A DNA stretch of 35,122 nt from Pseudomonadota bacterium (GTDB lineage: Bacteria > Desulfobacterota > Desulfarculia > Desulfarculales > Desulfarculaceae). The first letter of the stretch is position 1, and the number at the start of each line of letters is the position of its first letter. The notes beneath the pieces were generated by a model. The model worked only from the letters and a program-made list of their open reading frames with translations, was not told the origin of the DNA and searched no databases. This document shows positions 7,231 to 14,760 of this stretch, piece after piece. The DNA is taken from positions 1 to 35,122 of the forward strand of contig JAHJPG010000005.1 in NCBI GenBank assembly GCA_018819925.1. The letters are read 5' to 3'. Made by a program: the position numbers and the translations under genes.

Positions 7231-8484
7231 ATGGACCCTCTTCGCTCCACTGATCCCGAGATCGCGGATCTCATAGAAAAGGAAACGCGGCGCCAGAGCG
7301 CGGTGCTGCGCATGATTCCCTCTGAAAACTACGCCTCGGACGCGGTGCTGGCCGCCAGCGGCAGCATCCTGTGCAACAAATATTCCGAAGGCTACCCGGC
7401 CAAGCGATACTACCAGGGCCAGGAAAACATCGACGAGATCGAGCGCTTGGCCACCACCCGGGCCAAGGACCTGTTCGGGGCCGAGCACGCCAACGTGCAG
7501 CCCTATTCGGGCAGCCCGGCCAACATGGCGGTGTACCTGGGGCTCTTGGGCAAGGGCGGCCGGGTGCTGGGCATGGACCTGGCCGCCGGCGGCCACCTGA
7601 CCCACGGGGCCAAGGCCAGCTTTTCGGGTCTCTTTTATGAGGTGGCCGCCTACGGCCTGAGCCGGGAGAGCGGGCGCATCGACTACGCCCAGGCCCGCCG
7701 CCTGGCCAAGGAGTTCAAGCCCCAGATGATCTTCTGCGGGGCCTCCTCCTATCCCCGGGTCGTCGACTTCGCGGCCTTCGCCGAGATAGCCGCCGAGGTG
7801 GGGGCACGCCTGGTGGCCGATATCAGCCACATCTCCGGGCTGTGCTTCACTGGCCAGCATCCCGCGCCCTTTCCCCACGTAGACGTGGTCACCACCACCA
7901 CCCACAAGCTTTTGCGCGGCCCCCGGGGAGGCATGATCCTCTGCCGGCAAGAACTGGCCGCGGCCATCGACAAGGCGGTGTTCCCCGGCCTGCAGGGCGG
8001 GCCCCACAACCAGACCACTGCGGCCATCGCGGTGGCCCTGAAAGAGGCCGCCTCCCCGGATTACCGCGAATATTGCCGCCGGGTGGTGGAAAATAGCAAG
8101 GCCCTGGCCGAGGGACTACTCTCCCGGGGCCTCACCCTGGTCACCGGGGGCACTGACAACCACCTGGCGCTCATCGACGCCGGGGCCGCCGGGCTCACCG
8201 GCAAGGCCCTGGCCTCCGGCCTGGAGCGGGCGGGCATCGTGGCCAACGCCAACAAGATCCCCTTCGACCCCCGCCCGGCCCACGACCCCAGCGGGCTGCG
8301 CTTGGGCACTCCGGCCCTCACCAGCCGGGGCATGGGCGTGGCCGAGATGGACCTAGTCGCCGGGTTGGTCCACCAGACGGCGGTCAACCTGGAAGACCAC
8401 GCCGCCTTGGACAACATCCGCCAACTGGTGGCCGAGCTATGCCTGGATTTTCCGGCTCCGGGAATCACTCCCTGTGAGTGTTGA
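7231..8484 (+). CDS. glyA: Serine hydroxymethyltransferase
   Basis: The 417-aa PLP enzyme interconverts serine and glycine with tetrahydrofolate. The internal-aldimine lysine is K226 in TTTTHKLLRGPRGG, D197 and H200 lie in ADISHISGL, and PSENYAS near residue 30 and the NKYSEGYPAKRYYQG block are classic. The ADISHISGL form, in place of the commoner DMAHIAGL, and the short Cys-containing C-terminus (TPCEC) are mild divergences. The ATG follows AAGGAAC about ten bases upstream. It is monocistronic: it has its own promoter and is followed by the hairpin region and a strong terminator. Identity is clear; whether it is the only copy in the genome cannot be seen. Confidence 0.93.
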   Translation: MDPLRSTDPEIADLIEKETRRQSAVLRMIPSENYASDAVLAASGSILCNKYSEGYPAKRYYQGQENIDEIERLATTRAKDLFGAEHANVQPYSGSPANMAVYLGLLGKGGRVLGMDLAAGGHLTHGAKASFSGLFYEVAAYGLSRESGRIDYAQARRLAKEFKPQMIFCGASSYPRVVDFAAFAEIAAEVGARLVADISHISGLCFTGQHPAPFPHVDVVTTTTHKLLRGPRGGMILCRQELAAAIDKAVFPGLQGGPHNQTTAAIAVALKEAASPDYREYCRRVVENSKALAEGLLSRGLTLVTGGTDNHLALIDAGAAGLTGKALASGLERAGIVANANKIPFDPRPAHDPSGLRLGTPALTSRGMGVAEMDLVAGLVHQTAVNLEDHAALDNIRQLVAELCLDFPAPGITPCEC

Positions 8485-8670
8485 TTTTTGAACTGAATTT
8501 TTGGCATTGATTAAGGCGGGTTATGCAAAGTGATTCTCGGAAGCCCCAATGGCGGTTCAAAAATTTGTACCCGCACGGCTTGTCAGCCGGCGGGGAGCGC
8601 AGAGGGCCTTCTGGGACAAGTTGCTGATATCAATGGATTAACCAAGGAGAAAAGGCTTTTGGTTGGCAGT

Positions 8671-8686
8671 TGGCATCCTAATTGCT
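8671..8686 (+). promoter_or_regulatory. Sigma-54-type -24/-12 motif
   Basis: TGGCAT-N5-TTGCT places GG and GC exactly ten bases apart, as in RpoN promoters (consensus TGGCAC-N5-TTGC). Transcription would begin near 8697 and end at the 8737-8769 terminator, giving an RNA of about 70 bases with a pyrimidine tract (CCTTTTCTCC) complementary to Shine-Dalgarno sequences. The motif also lies in the apical part of hairpin 3, so it may be coincidence. Confidence 0.35.
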
Positions 8687-8736
8687 TGTATCTTAGAGCA
8701 ACCAGCTTCTAACAGCCTTTTCTCCTTTCCTAGAGA

Positions 8737-8769
8737 GCGCCGGGACTAGCCACCCGGCGCTTTCTTTTT
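8737..8769 (+). terminator. Rho-independent terminator
   Basis: A perfect 8-bp GC-rich stem, GCGCCGGG (8737-8744) with CCCGGCGC (8753-8760), an 8-base loop and the tail TTTCTTTTT. It is the clearest intrinsic terminator in the window and ends transcription from glyA or from the structured element. Confidence 0.88.
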
Positions 8770-8770
8770 G

Positions 8771-8897
8771 CCTTAAGCCATGGATATGATGCGTAATAAT
8801 TACCCGCACCCCCAGGGGGGCCCCTGGACGGTAAAGTAGGGGCCACGCCCCGGCAAGGTGCGATTTTTATACCAAAGGGTGTTGCTGGGTGGGAAGG
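8771..8897. other. Intergenic stretch with small GC hairpins
   Basis: The stretch between the terminator and the minus-strand gene end contains a near-perfect palindrome, CCAGGGG/CCCCTGG at 8812-8827, and a GGGGC-CAC-GCCCC hairpin near 8840-8852. Neither is followed by a T-run on the minus strand, so they are at best weak or factor-dependent stops for the minus-strand gene. Confidence 0.3.
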
Positions 8898-9410
8898 TTA
8901 GGCTGAAATCGCGGTGATCAGGCGGGCTAGGCTGGTTTTCTTTTTGACCCCACGGCGCAGATAGTCCAGGTCCGCCGCCTGGGCCAGTTCGGGCCGCTGG
9001 GCCAGGATCGACTGGCAGGCCAGTTCGGCGGCCAGGCCGCTCAATTCGGCGCACTGCTCGAAATGGGCCATTTTTTCGTGCTTGACCTTTTTGGTGAGCA
9101 CCCGGCAGCAGGTGGAGCCCCTCTGGGCCTTGAAGGCGTCGTGCAACTCCTTGCCGGCAGCGGCCACCCGGCGGCTGGAGCGGCCGCCATCCTTGCCCGC
9201 GCCCAGAAACAAACCCAGGCCCAGGCAGGCCCCGGAAACCGCCCCGCAGAGGCAGCCGGCCCCTCCCAGGCCCTCCACCAAGCCGGCGCAGAGGTTGTTG
9301 ATGAGGCTTTGGTCCAAGCCGCCGCCCAAGCCCCGGTTGAGGGCGGTGAGCACCGCCGGGGCGCAGAGCATGCGGCCGTCGGCGAAAAGCTCTTGGGCCT
9401 TGGCCCCCAA
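8898..9410 (-). CDS. C_GCAxxG_C_C family putative redox protein
   Basis: The roughly 170-aa protein carries the family signature: an early LCAPAVL cysteine (C16), the GCLCGAVSGA core (C53, C55) followed by a glycine-rich helix, and later cysteines C101, C102 and C120. The family, common in anaerobes, is predicted to be redox-active or metal-binding; no reaction is established. The start is uncertain. TTG at 9410 is the last usable codon before the first conserved cysteine. The frame stays open to a stop at 9501-9503, and an ATT at 9462-9464 has GGGAGAG four bases upstream. It is preceded by a hairpin terminator and shares no operon with the NlpC gene. Confidence 0.75.
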   Translation of the reverse strand: MGAKAQELFADGRMLCAPAVLTALNRGLGGGLDQSLINNLCAGLVEGLGGAGCLCGAVSGACLGLGLFLGAGKDGGRSSRRVAAAGKELHDAFKAQRGSTCCRVLTKKVKHEKMAHFEQCAELSGLAAELACQSILAQRPELAQAADLDYLRRGVKKKTSLARLITAISA

Positions 9411-9481
9411 CAGGCGGCTGATCTCTTGGCCGTGGGTGTCGTTTTGAGGGGCTGCTTTGAAAATGGCTCTCTCCCGGCTCG

Positions 9482-9524
9482 CAAAAAGGCCGCCTTGAAC
9501 TTAAACACCTGATTGCAGGCGGCC
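9482..9524 (-). terminator. Hairpin terminator after the NlpC/P60 gene, or attenuator before the redox gene
   Basis: Read on the minus strand, GGCCGCCT (9524-9517) pairs with AGGCGGCC (9495-9488) across a 21-base loop and is followed at once by TTTTT. A possible promoter lies just upstream (TTGACC at 9559-9554, 16 bases, TAAAGT at 9537-9532); if real, its transcript would begin at the hairpin, making the hairpin an attenuator. Simple termination is the more likely role. Confidence 0.5.
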
Positions 9525-9606
9525 TTAGTTAACTTTAGCCAAGACGGCCGTGAGGTCAAATCGTTAATATCGATCTATATCGCGCCAAGGTATTGAATAT
9601 ATCGAA

Positions 9607-10959
9607 TTAGTCGGACTTGGGGCACAGGGCTTGGGGCGGGGCCAGGAGGGCCATGGCGCTGAGGCGGTGCAAAAGTAGGCCCTCGGGGCGGGCCAGATCG
9701 GGCAGCTCGGCCCCGGGGGTCAGATCGCTGACCACCACCCGCCCCACCAGGCGGCGGCCCTCGCCCGCCGGCCCCCGGGTCTTGAAACCCCACAGGGATT
9801 GGAGCACCCGGGGCTCGCCGCCCGGCGCGCCCAGATAGAGCATCACGTGGCCGGGCAGGTACAACAGACTGAGCCAGGGCAGGCCGCGCTTGAGTATAAG
9901 CTCCTGTTTTTCATTGTCATCCAACCCATCCAAGGAGACCGCCTCCGCGCCGGCCCGGGCCTGGTCGGCCGAGTTGCGCGGCAGCCACAGGCCAAAGGGG
10001 GCCAAAAGGTCCCGGGTCAGGGCCGAGCAGTCGCGGTATCCCCATTGCCCGCCCCAGTCATAGGGCTCGCCCAGCAGGGGCCGGGCCAGGGCCAAGAGGT
10101 TGGCCGGGGTGAAAGGCAGGGGGAAGGGCGCGGCGCTGGACAAGGGCAGGGTGCAACGGCCCAACACCGCCTCGCCCCGCACCACCCCCAGGGGGGCCAG
10201 CACCGGCCAGAGGCTCCCTTGACGGCCATCAAGGGGCAGCAGACAGCCCAGGGATGCGTCGAAAACAAAACCGCCGCCCAGGGCGCGCACCGGGGTCTGG
10301 TCCCTGGTCACCGCCAGGAACGGCCCTTTCATCCAGCGCCGGGCCTGCTCGGGGCCCACCCGAGCCACCGCCCCCGCCGGCAGCCAGCCCAGGGCCAGGG
10401 GGGTTTCGGCCACCAGCCAATCGCCCCGGGGGCTCACATGCCACACCCGCACCGGCAGGCCGCCGGGCAGGGAGGTTTGTTGCAGGCGGTCAAAGGGAAA
10501 GCCGCCTCCCGGGCCCGTGGAGAAATCCGGCTCGGCGGTGGGCAGCACCCGCAGATGGCAGGGCCCCAGGGTCAGGCCCTTCCAGTCGGCGCTGGGGTAG
10601 GCCGGTCCCCCGGCCTCTTGCCACAGGGTCTGATACCAGGTCTCGGGCCGGGGCCGCAGGTTGATGCCCAGGCCGGGTTTTTCCACCACCGGCTGGGCCA
10701 GGGACCAAAGCTCCGCCAGGCTGTGCCGGGGGGTGGGCCGGGTCCAGCAGTCGAAGTAGCGGGCCAGGTAGTCCGCCGCCCGCTGGGCCTGGTAGCCCGG
10801 CCGCAGCAGGCAACCGCCCTGCCCGGGCCGGGGCAGCAGGGAGTCCAGCTCCTGGAGGGGCAGGCGAAGGGCTTGCGGCGGGGCCGGGGCGCAGGCCAGG
10901 CTCAGGCCCAGGGCGGCCAGGATCAGGAGCAGGGCGGTGTGGCGGCGGATGGAGTGCAA
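9607..10959 (-). CDS. NlpC/P60 cell-wall hydrolase lipoprotein with SH3 domains
   Basis: The 450-aa lipoprotein has a signal peptide ending at LSLAC (C23), so it should be anchored in the periplasm. The middle section (about 140-260) resembles bacterial SH3 domains preceded by an NlpC/P60-stabilising region. The C-terminal NlpC/P60 peptidase has the catalytic cysteine C311 in YRDCSAL and H371 in LPGHVMLYLG, so it should cut peptidoglycan stem peptides. The start is TTG with GAGGAAG six bases upstream, and the signal peptide begins directly after it. It diverges from the glcD gene with only 73 bases between the start codons. Confidence 0.85.
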   Translation of the reverse strand: MHSIRRHTALLLILAALGLSLACAPAPPQALRLPLQELDSLLPRPGQGGCLLRPGYQAQRAADYLARYFDCWTRPTPRHSLAELWSLAQPVVEKPGLGINLRPRPETWYQTLWQEAGGPAYPSADWKGLTLGPCHLRVLPTAEPDFSTGPGGGFPFDRLQQTSLPGGLPVRVWHVSPRGDWLVAETPLALGWLPAGAVARVGPEQARRWMKGPFLAVTRDQTPVRALGGGFVFDASLGCLLPLDGRQGSLWPVLAPLGVVRGEAVLGRCTLPLSSAAPFPLPFTPANLLALARPLLGEPYDWGGQWGYRDCSALTRDLLAPFGLWLPRNSADQARAGAEAVSLDGLDDNEKQELILKRGLPWLSLLYLPGHVMLYLGAPGGEPRVLQSLWGFKTRGPAGEGRRLVGRVVVSDLTPGAELPDLARPEGLLLHRLSAMALLAPPQALCPKSD

Positions 10960-11032
10960 GATTGCTTCCTCGGGCTATGGTATTAAGTTAGCATTGTACT
11001 ACGCCGCCCCCGGGCGCAACCCTGGAGGATGC

Positions 11033-12424
11033 ATGGACCCCGCCGTGCGCAACGCCCTGATGCAGGCCGCCGGACCCGAGCACTACAGCGACGGCCCGGA
11101 GGATCGCCTGCTCTACTCCTATGACGCCACGGGCAAAAGCTATCCCCCCGAGGCGGTGGTGCGGGCCGTGGGCGTGGAACAGATCTCCAGGGTTTTGGCC
11201 GCCGCCTCCGCCCACGGGGTGCCGGTGGTGCCCAGGGGGGCGGGCTCCGGCCAATCCGGCGGCTCCCTGCCCGTGGCCGGGGGCCTGGTCCTGAACCTGG
11301 CGGGCCTGAACCGCATCGTCAAGATCGACCCCGCCGACCAGGTGGCCGTGGTGCAGCCGGGGGTGATAACCGCCGACCTGCAACGGGCCGCCGAGGCCCA
11401 GGGCATGTTCTACCCCCCGGACCCGGCCAGCGTGGAGTTTTGCACCGTGGGGGGCAACGCGGCGGAAAACGCCGGCGGGCTCAGGGCGGTGAAGTACGGG
11501 GTCACCCGGAACTACGTCTTGGCCTTGCAGGCGGTGTTGGCCGACGGCCGGGTTATGCGCACCGGCCGCTCCACCATGAAGACGGTGGTGGGCTACGATC
11601 TCACCCGCCTTTTGGTGGGCAGCGAGGGCACCCTGGCGGTCATCACCGAACTGACCCTGCGACTTTTGCCCAAGCCCGAGGCCAAGGCCACGGTTAACGC
11701 CCTGTTCCACGACCTGGAGGCCGCCGCCCGGGCGGTGCAGGCGGTGCTCATGAGCGGCATCATCCCCGCCGCCCTGGAGTTCATCGACCCCCAGAGCTTG
11801 AAGGCGGTGGACGCCCACATGGGCCTGGGCCTGCCCCCCGAGGTGGAGGCCATGGTGCTCATCGACGTGGACGGGGCTCCGGAAGTGGTGGCCGGCCAGG
11901 GCGGGCGCCTGGCCCGGGTGCTTGAACAGCACGGCGGCCACCAAGTGCGCCTGGCCTTGGACGAGGCCGAGTCCGCCGACCTTTGGCGGGCCCGCCGGGC
12001 CATGGGACCGGCCATGTACAACCTGGCCCCCAGCAAGCTTAACGAGGACGTGGTGGTGCCCCTGGGCCGCCTGGCCGAGACGGTCAGGGCCATCCATGCC
12101 ATCGGCGAGAGGCGCGGGGTGCTCATCCCCACCTTCGGCCACGCCGGGGACGGCAACCTGCACGTCAACGTGATGTACGACGCCTCGGACCCGGAGCAAA
12201 ACCGCCAGGCCCACCAGGCGGTCACCGACATCTTCGCCCAGGTGCTCAAGGTGGGGGGCTCCCTCAGCGGGGAGCATGGGGTGGGCTCGACCAAGCTGGG
12301 CTACGTGGGGGCCGAGTTGGACCCGGTGGCCATGGAGTTGATGCGCGCCATCAAGCGCCTGTTCGACCCGGCGGGAATTCTAAATCCCCACAAGGCAGTT
12401 CCTACGCCCGAAATGCTAGCTTAG
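11033..12424 (+). CDS. glcD: GlcD-type FAD-linked oxidase (glycolate or D-lactate dehydrogenase)
   Basis: The 463-aa flavoprotein oxidises a 2-hydroxy acid such as glycolate or D-lactate. The FAD-binding PP-loop is VVPRGAGSGQSGGS at about 65-78, and the C-terminal FAD-oxidase domain shows GHAGDGNLHVN from residue 369 and SGEHGVGSTK after it. The open frame begins at 10937, but ATG 11033 has GGAGG five bases upstream and gives the usual family N-terminus. No glcE, glcF or iron-sulphur partner is adjacent, so the electron acceptor is unknown; it may act as a single-subunit dehydrogenase with an electron-transfer flavoprotein. A dispersed repeat begins directly after the stop codon. Confidence 0.88.
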   Translation: MDPAVRNALMQAAGPEHYSDGPEDRLLYSYDATGKSYPPEAVVRAVGVEQISRVLAAASAHGVPVVPRGAGSGQSGGSLPVAGGLVLNLAGLNRIVKIDPADQVAVVQPGVITADLQRAAEAQGMFYPPDPASVEFCTVGGNAAENAGGLRAVKYGVTRNYVLALQAVLADGRVMRTGRSTMKTVVGYDLTRLLVGSEGTLAVITELTLRLLPKPEAKATVNALFHDLEAAARAVQAVLMSGIIPAALEFIDPQSLKAVDAHMGLGLPPEVEAMVLIDVDGAPEVVAGQGGRLARVLEQHGGHQVRLALDEAESADLWRARRAMGPAMYNLAPSKLNEDVVVPLGRLAETVRAIHAIGERRGVLIPTFGHAGDGNLHVNVMYDASDPEQNRQAHQAVTDIFAQVLKVGGSLSGEHGVGSTKLGYVGAELDPVAMELMRAIKRLFDPAGILNPHKAVPTPEMLA

Positions 12425-12550
12425 GCGGCGGCTTCGCCAGCTGCCCGTGGGCTGTGTTGCCGGCATCGCGGAGGCCTCGGCGTATATGAAAATACGCCTG
12501 CGGTCTGCGCTCGCCGGACGCCTAGCCTAGCACCACCTGGCTGTGCCGCT
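12425..12550 (+). repeat. Dispersed intergenic repeat, copy 1
   Basis: This 126-bp element starts directly after the glcD stop and is shared with 28019-28145. Shared blocks, in order: CGGCATCGC (12461-12469), CCTCGGCGTAT (12475-12485), ATACGCC (12492-12498), GCTCGCCGGACGCCT (12509-12523) and CCTGGCTGTGCCGCT (12536-12550), with spacing identical to within one base. The core 12479-12498 is a 7-bp stem, GGCGTAT/ATACGCC, around the loop ATGAAA. Both copies sit between convergent genes, just behind the plus-strand stop. Confidence 0.85.
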
Positions 12551-12593
12551 GGGTGAGCGGGCCGACTTTCTCACATTACATCCAGAAACAGCT

Positions 12594-12773
12594 GTCATTG
12601 CGAGGCCGGGCAGCGGCCAGCGCGGGGCGGAACCAAAACGCGCGGTCTGCCCGGCCGTGGCAATCTTCCTTTTCCCTTGTCATGCCTGCGCTGACCAGAC
12701 ACGGCCCTTTCCGCATGGGGGAAAGCGAAGATCGCCACGTCGCATCTCTAGCGGAGATGCTCCTCGCGATGAC
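12594..12773. repeat. Large palindromic repeat (MITE-like)
   Basis: The outer arms GTCATTGCGAGG (12594-12605) and CCTCGCGATGAC (12762-12773) pair at 11 of 12 positions. The inner arms GTGGCAATCTTC (12657-12668) and GAAGATCGCCAC (12727-12738) also pair at 11 of 12. The GTCATTGCGAGG...GTGGCAATC pattern resembles a family of short palindromic repeats I have seen in unrelated bacterial genomes. The 88- and 87-codon frames across it are side effects of the repeat. Confidence 0.75.
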
Positions 12774-12810
12774 GGCTATTACTAGATTGGCCCTATTCAG
12801 AATCGCGCAG

Positions 12811-12837
12811 GTTGGGTAGAGCGAAGCGAAACCCAAC
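12811..12837. repeat. Short inverted repeat GTTGGGT...ACCCAAC
   Basis: A 7-bp perfect stem around the 13-base loop AGAGCGAAGCGAA. This resembles a widespread short dispersed palindrome (GTTGGGT-CGCTTCGC-ACCCAAC type). With the two preceding elements it fills the 437-bp space between glcD and the permease gene; I see no gene there. Confidence 0.6.
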
Positions 12838-12861
12838 AAATCCCTGCTGTTGGCCTCCGCC

Positions 12862-14649
12862 TCAGTACAGGAAGTGCAGCACCGCCAGCATCACCACCAG
12901 AAACAGCAGGGAAAGCCCGGCCCCGGCCTTGATGAAGTCGGTGGAGTGGTAGCGCCCCGGCCCCATGTACAGGGCGTTTACCTGATGGGTGGGCAGGATG
13001 AAGGAGTTGCTGGTGGCCAGGCCCACGGCCAGGGCGGCCAGGCGGGGGTCGGCTCCGGCCTGCAGGGCCAGCTGCACCGCGATGGGCACCAAGAGCACCA
13101 CCGCCCCCACGTTGCTCACCACCAGGGTGAAGGCGGTGCTTAGGGCCCCAACCACCGCCAGCAGGGCCAGGGGGGGCAGGGGGCCGGCCAGGTGCAGAAT
13201 CTCCTGGGCCAGCCAGGCGGCGGCCCCGGTCTTGAGGGTGGCCATGCCCAGGGGCAACAACCCGGCCAAGAGAAACACGGTGCGCCAATCCACCGCCTGG
13301 TAGGCCTCGTCCACCCGGATCACCCGGGTTATCATCATGCCCAGGGCCCCGGTCAAGAGCCCCAGGCCCAACTGCACCTTGAAACCCAGGATCATGATGA
13401 GCGCCACCGCCAGCCAGACTCCGGCCCAGGCCGCCTTGCCCGTGGCCGGCGGCTCCTCCCGCACCGGGGTGCAGAAGATCAGCCAGCCCTTTTCGGCCAG
13501 GATGCGGAAGCGCCGCCAGGGCCCCTCCATGAGCAGGCTGTCGCCTTCCCTCAACTCCAACTCCTCCAGGCGCACCTCGTTGGGGGTTTCCCCCCGGAAG
13601 ATGGCCACCGGGTTGAGCTGGAACTTGGTGACGAAGTGCACCTGCCCCAAGGTCTTGCCCACCAGCTCCGAGCGGGGGGCCACCACCGCCTCCACCGCCC
13701 CCCATTGCTGAGGGCTCAACTCCTCGGCAAAGGCCTCCAGCCGGGGCCGTATCTCCAGGTTGAAATCACCGGCCAGGCGCTCCAGGGCCGTGGGTTCGGC
13801 CAGCACCGCAGCCACGTCGCCAGAGTAGAGCACGCTGCGTTCGTCCGGGGCCAGCAGCTTCTCGCCATGGTCGGTTTTTTCCAGGCCCACCAGATGCACC
13901 CCGTAGCGCCGGGCCATGATCTCGGCGGTGAGGGACTGGGGCAGCTCGGGGGGGATGACCACCTCGAAGTGCTCCCCGCCCACCGGGTGCAAATGGCACA
14001 TCCGCTCCGCCGGGGGGGTGACCCCCTGGGGCAGCACGTAGGGGCCCAGCACCGCGAAGTAGATGATGCCCGCCGCCACCAGGCACAGCCCCACCGGAGT
14101 CACCGAGAAAAGGCTGAAGGGGGCCAGGCCAAAGGGCTTGATGAGGTCGTTGAGCAGAATCAGGGGGCTGGAGCCCACCAGGGTGAGGGTGCCCCCCAGA
14201 ATGGCCGCGAAGCCGATGGGCATGAGCAGGCGGGAGATGGGGATCATCTGGCCGCGGCTGATGCGCTGCACCGCCGGCAGAAACAGGGCCGCCGCCCCGA
14301 TGTTTTGCATGATGCTGCTGATGCCCGCCACCGTGGCCGAGATGAGCACCACCACCCGCCGGGCGTGGCCTCCGGCCAGCTTGAGCACCGGACCCACCAC
14401 TAGGTTCACCAGACCGGTGCGGTCCAGGCCGGTGCCGATTATCATCACCGCGATGATGGAAACCACCGCGTTGCTGGCCAAGCCGGAAAATGCCTCCTGG
14501 GGAGTGACCAAGCCCAACAGGGGGGCGAGCACCATCATCAGGATGCCCACCACGTCCACCCGCACCCATTCCACCACGAATAGAAAAACGGCCAGCCCGA
14601 TGAGGGCCAGCACCAGAAGCATGTCCTTGGTCAGGGTGAGACTTTCCAT
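12862..14649 (-). CDS. SLC13-family permease with two internal RCK_C/TrkA-C domains
   Basis: The 595-aa inner-membrane transporter has an N-terminal block of helices (about 10-215), a soluble insert (about 220-390) with two TrkA-C-like domains, and a second helix block to the C-terminus. NIGAAALFLPAV and SNVGAVVLLVPIA, in equivalent halves, are the paired SLC13 hairpin motifs. Relatives carry sulfate, dicarboxylates or other anions, probably with sodium; the substrate cannot be read here. RCK_C domains suggest ligand control. The ATG follows AAGGAG five bases upstream. It is divergent from the flavodoxin-like gene, with 111 bases between them. Confidence 0.85.
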   Translation of the reverse strand: MESLTLTKDMLLVLALIGLAVFLFVVEWVRVDVVGILMMVLAPLLGLVTPQEAFSGLASNAVVSIIAVMIIGTGLDRTGLVNLVVGPVLKLAGGHARRVVVLISATVAGISSIMQNIGAAALFLPAVQRISRGQMIPISRLLMPIGFAAILGGTLTLVGSSPLILLNDLIKPFGLAPFSLFSVTPVGLCLVAAGIIYFAVLGPYVLPQGVTPPAERMCHLHPVGGEHFEVVIPPELPQSLTAEIMARRYGVHLVGLEKTDHGEKLLAPDERSVLYSGDVAAVLAEPTALERLAGDFNLEIRPRLEAFAEELSPQQWGAVEAVVAPRSELVGKTLGQVHFVTKFQLNPVAIFRGETPNEVRLEELELREGDSLLMEGPWRRFRILAEKGWLIFCTPVREEPPATGKAAWAGVWLAVALIMILGFKVQLGLGLLTGALGMMITRVIRVDEAYQAVDWRTVFLLAGLLPLGMATLKTGAAAWLAQEILHLAGPLPPLALLAVVGALSTAFTLVVSNVGAVVLLVPIAVQLALQAGADPRLAALAVGLATSNSFILPTHQVNALYMGPGRYHSTDFIKAGAGLSLLFLVVMLAVLHFLY

Positions 14650-14760
14650 GGCTCCTTCCGTGGTTAGTTCTTATTTATACTCTTTGGGCGGGCCAGGGGG
14701 AAAGGGCCGGGGAGGTTATGCTAAAATTGCCCCAGCTATAAAACCCATGAGGAGAGCAGC

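Larger units (their letters stand above)
8485..8770 (+). ncRNA. Candidate structured RNA or long glyA 3' leader with successive hairpins
   Basis: This gene-free stretch is less GC-rich than its surroundings and folds strongly on the plus strand. Hairpin 1 is 8570-8594, two 5-bp arms around one bulged A with a TGTC loop. Hairpin 2 is 8600-8613, a short CAGAG/TTCTG stem. Hairpin 3 is 8644-8727: a perfect 14-bp stem (8644-8657 with 8714-8727) capped by nested stems 8660-8665/8699-8704 and 8666-8671/8680-8685. An intrinsic terminator follows at 8737-8769. The only reading frame, 60 codons from a GTG at 8530, has no ribosome-binding site or recognisable product. It could be a separate small RNA or the glyA 3' untranslated region; I recognise no known RNA class. 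Confidence 0.45.

Noticed and set aside
8530-8712. 60-codon plus-strand frame downstream of glyA
   Set aside because: No ribosome-binding site, no recognisable product, and it runs through the hairpin region; a structured RNA explains the stretch better.
12553-12819. 88-codon frame between glcD and the SLC13 gene
   Set aside because: It lies entirely inside the palindromic repeat element; the inverted arms generate open frames on both strands.
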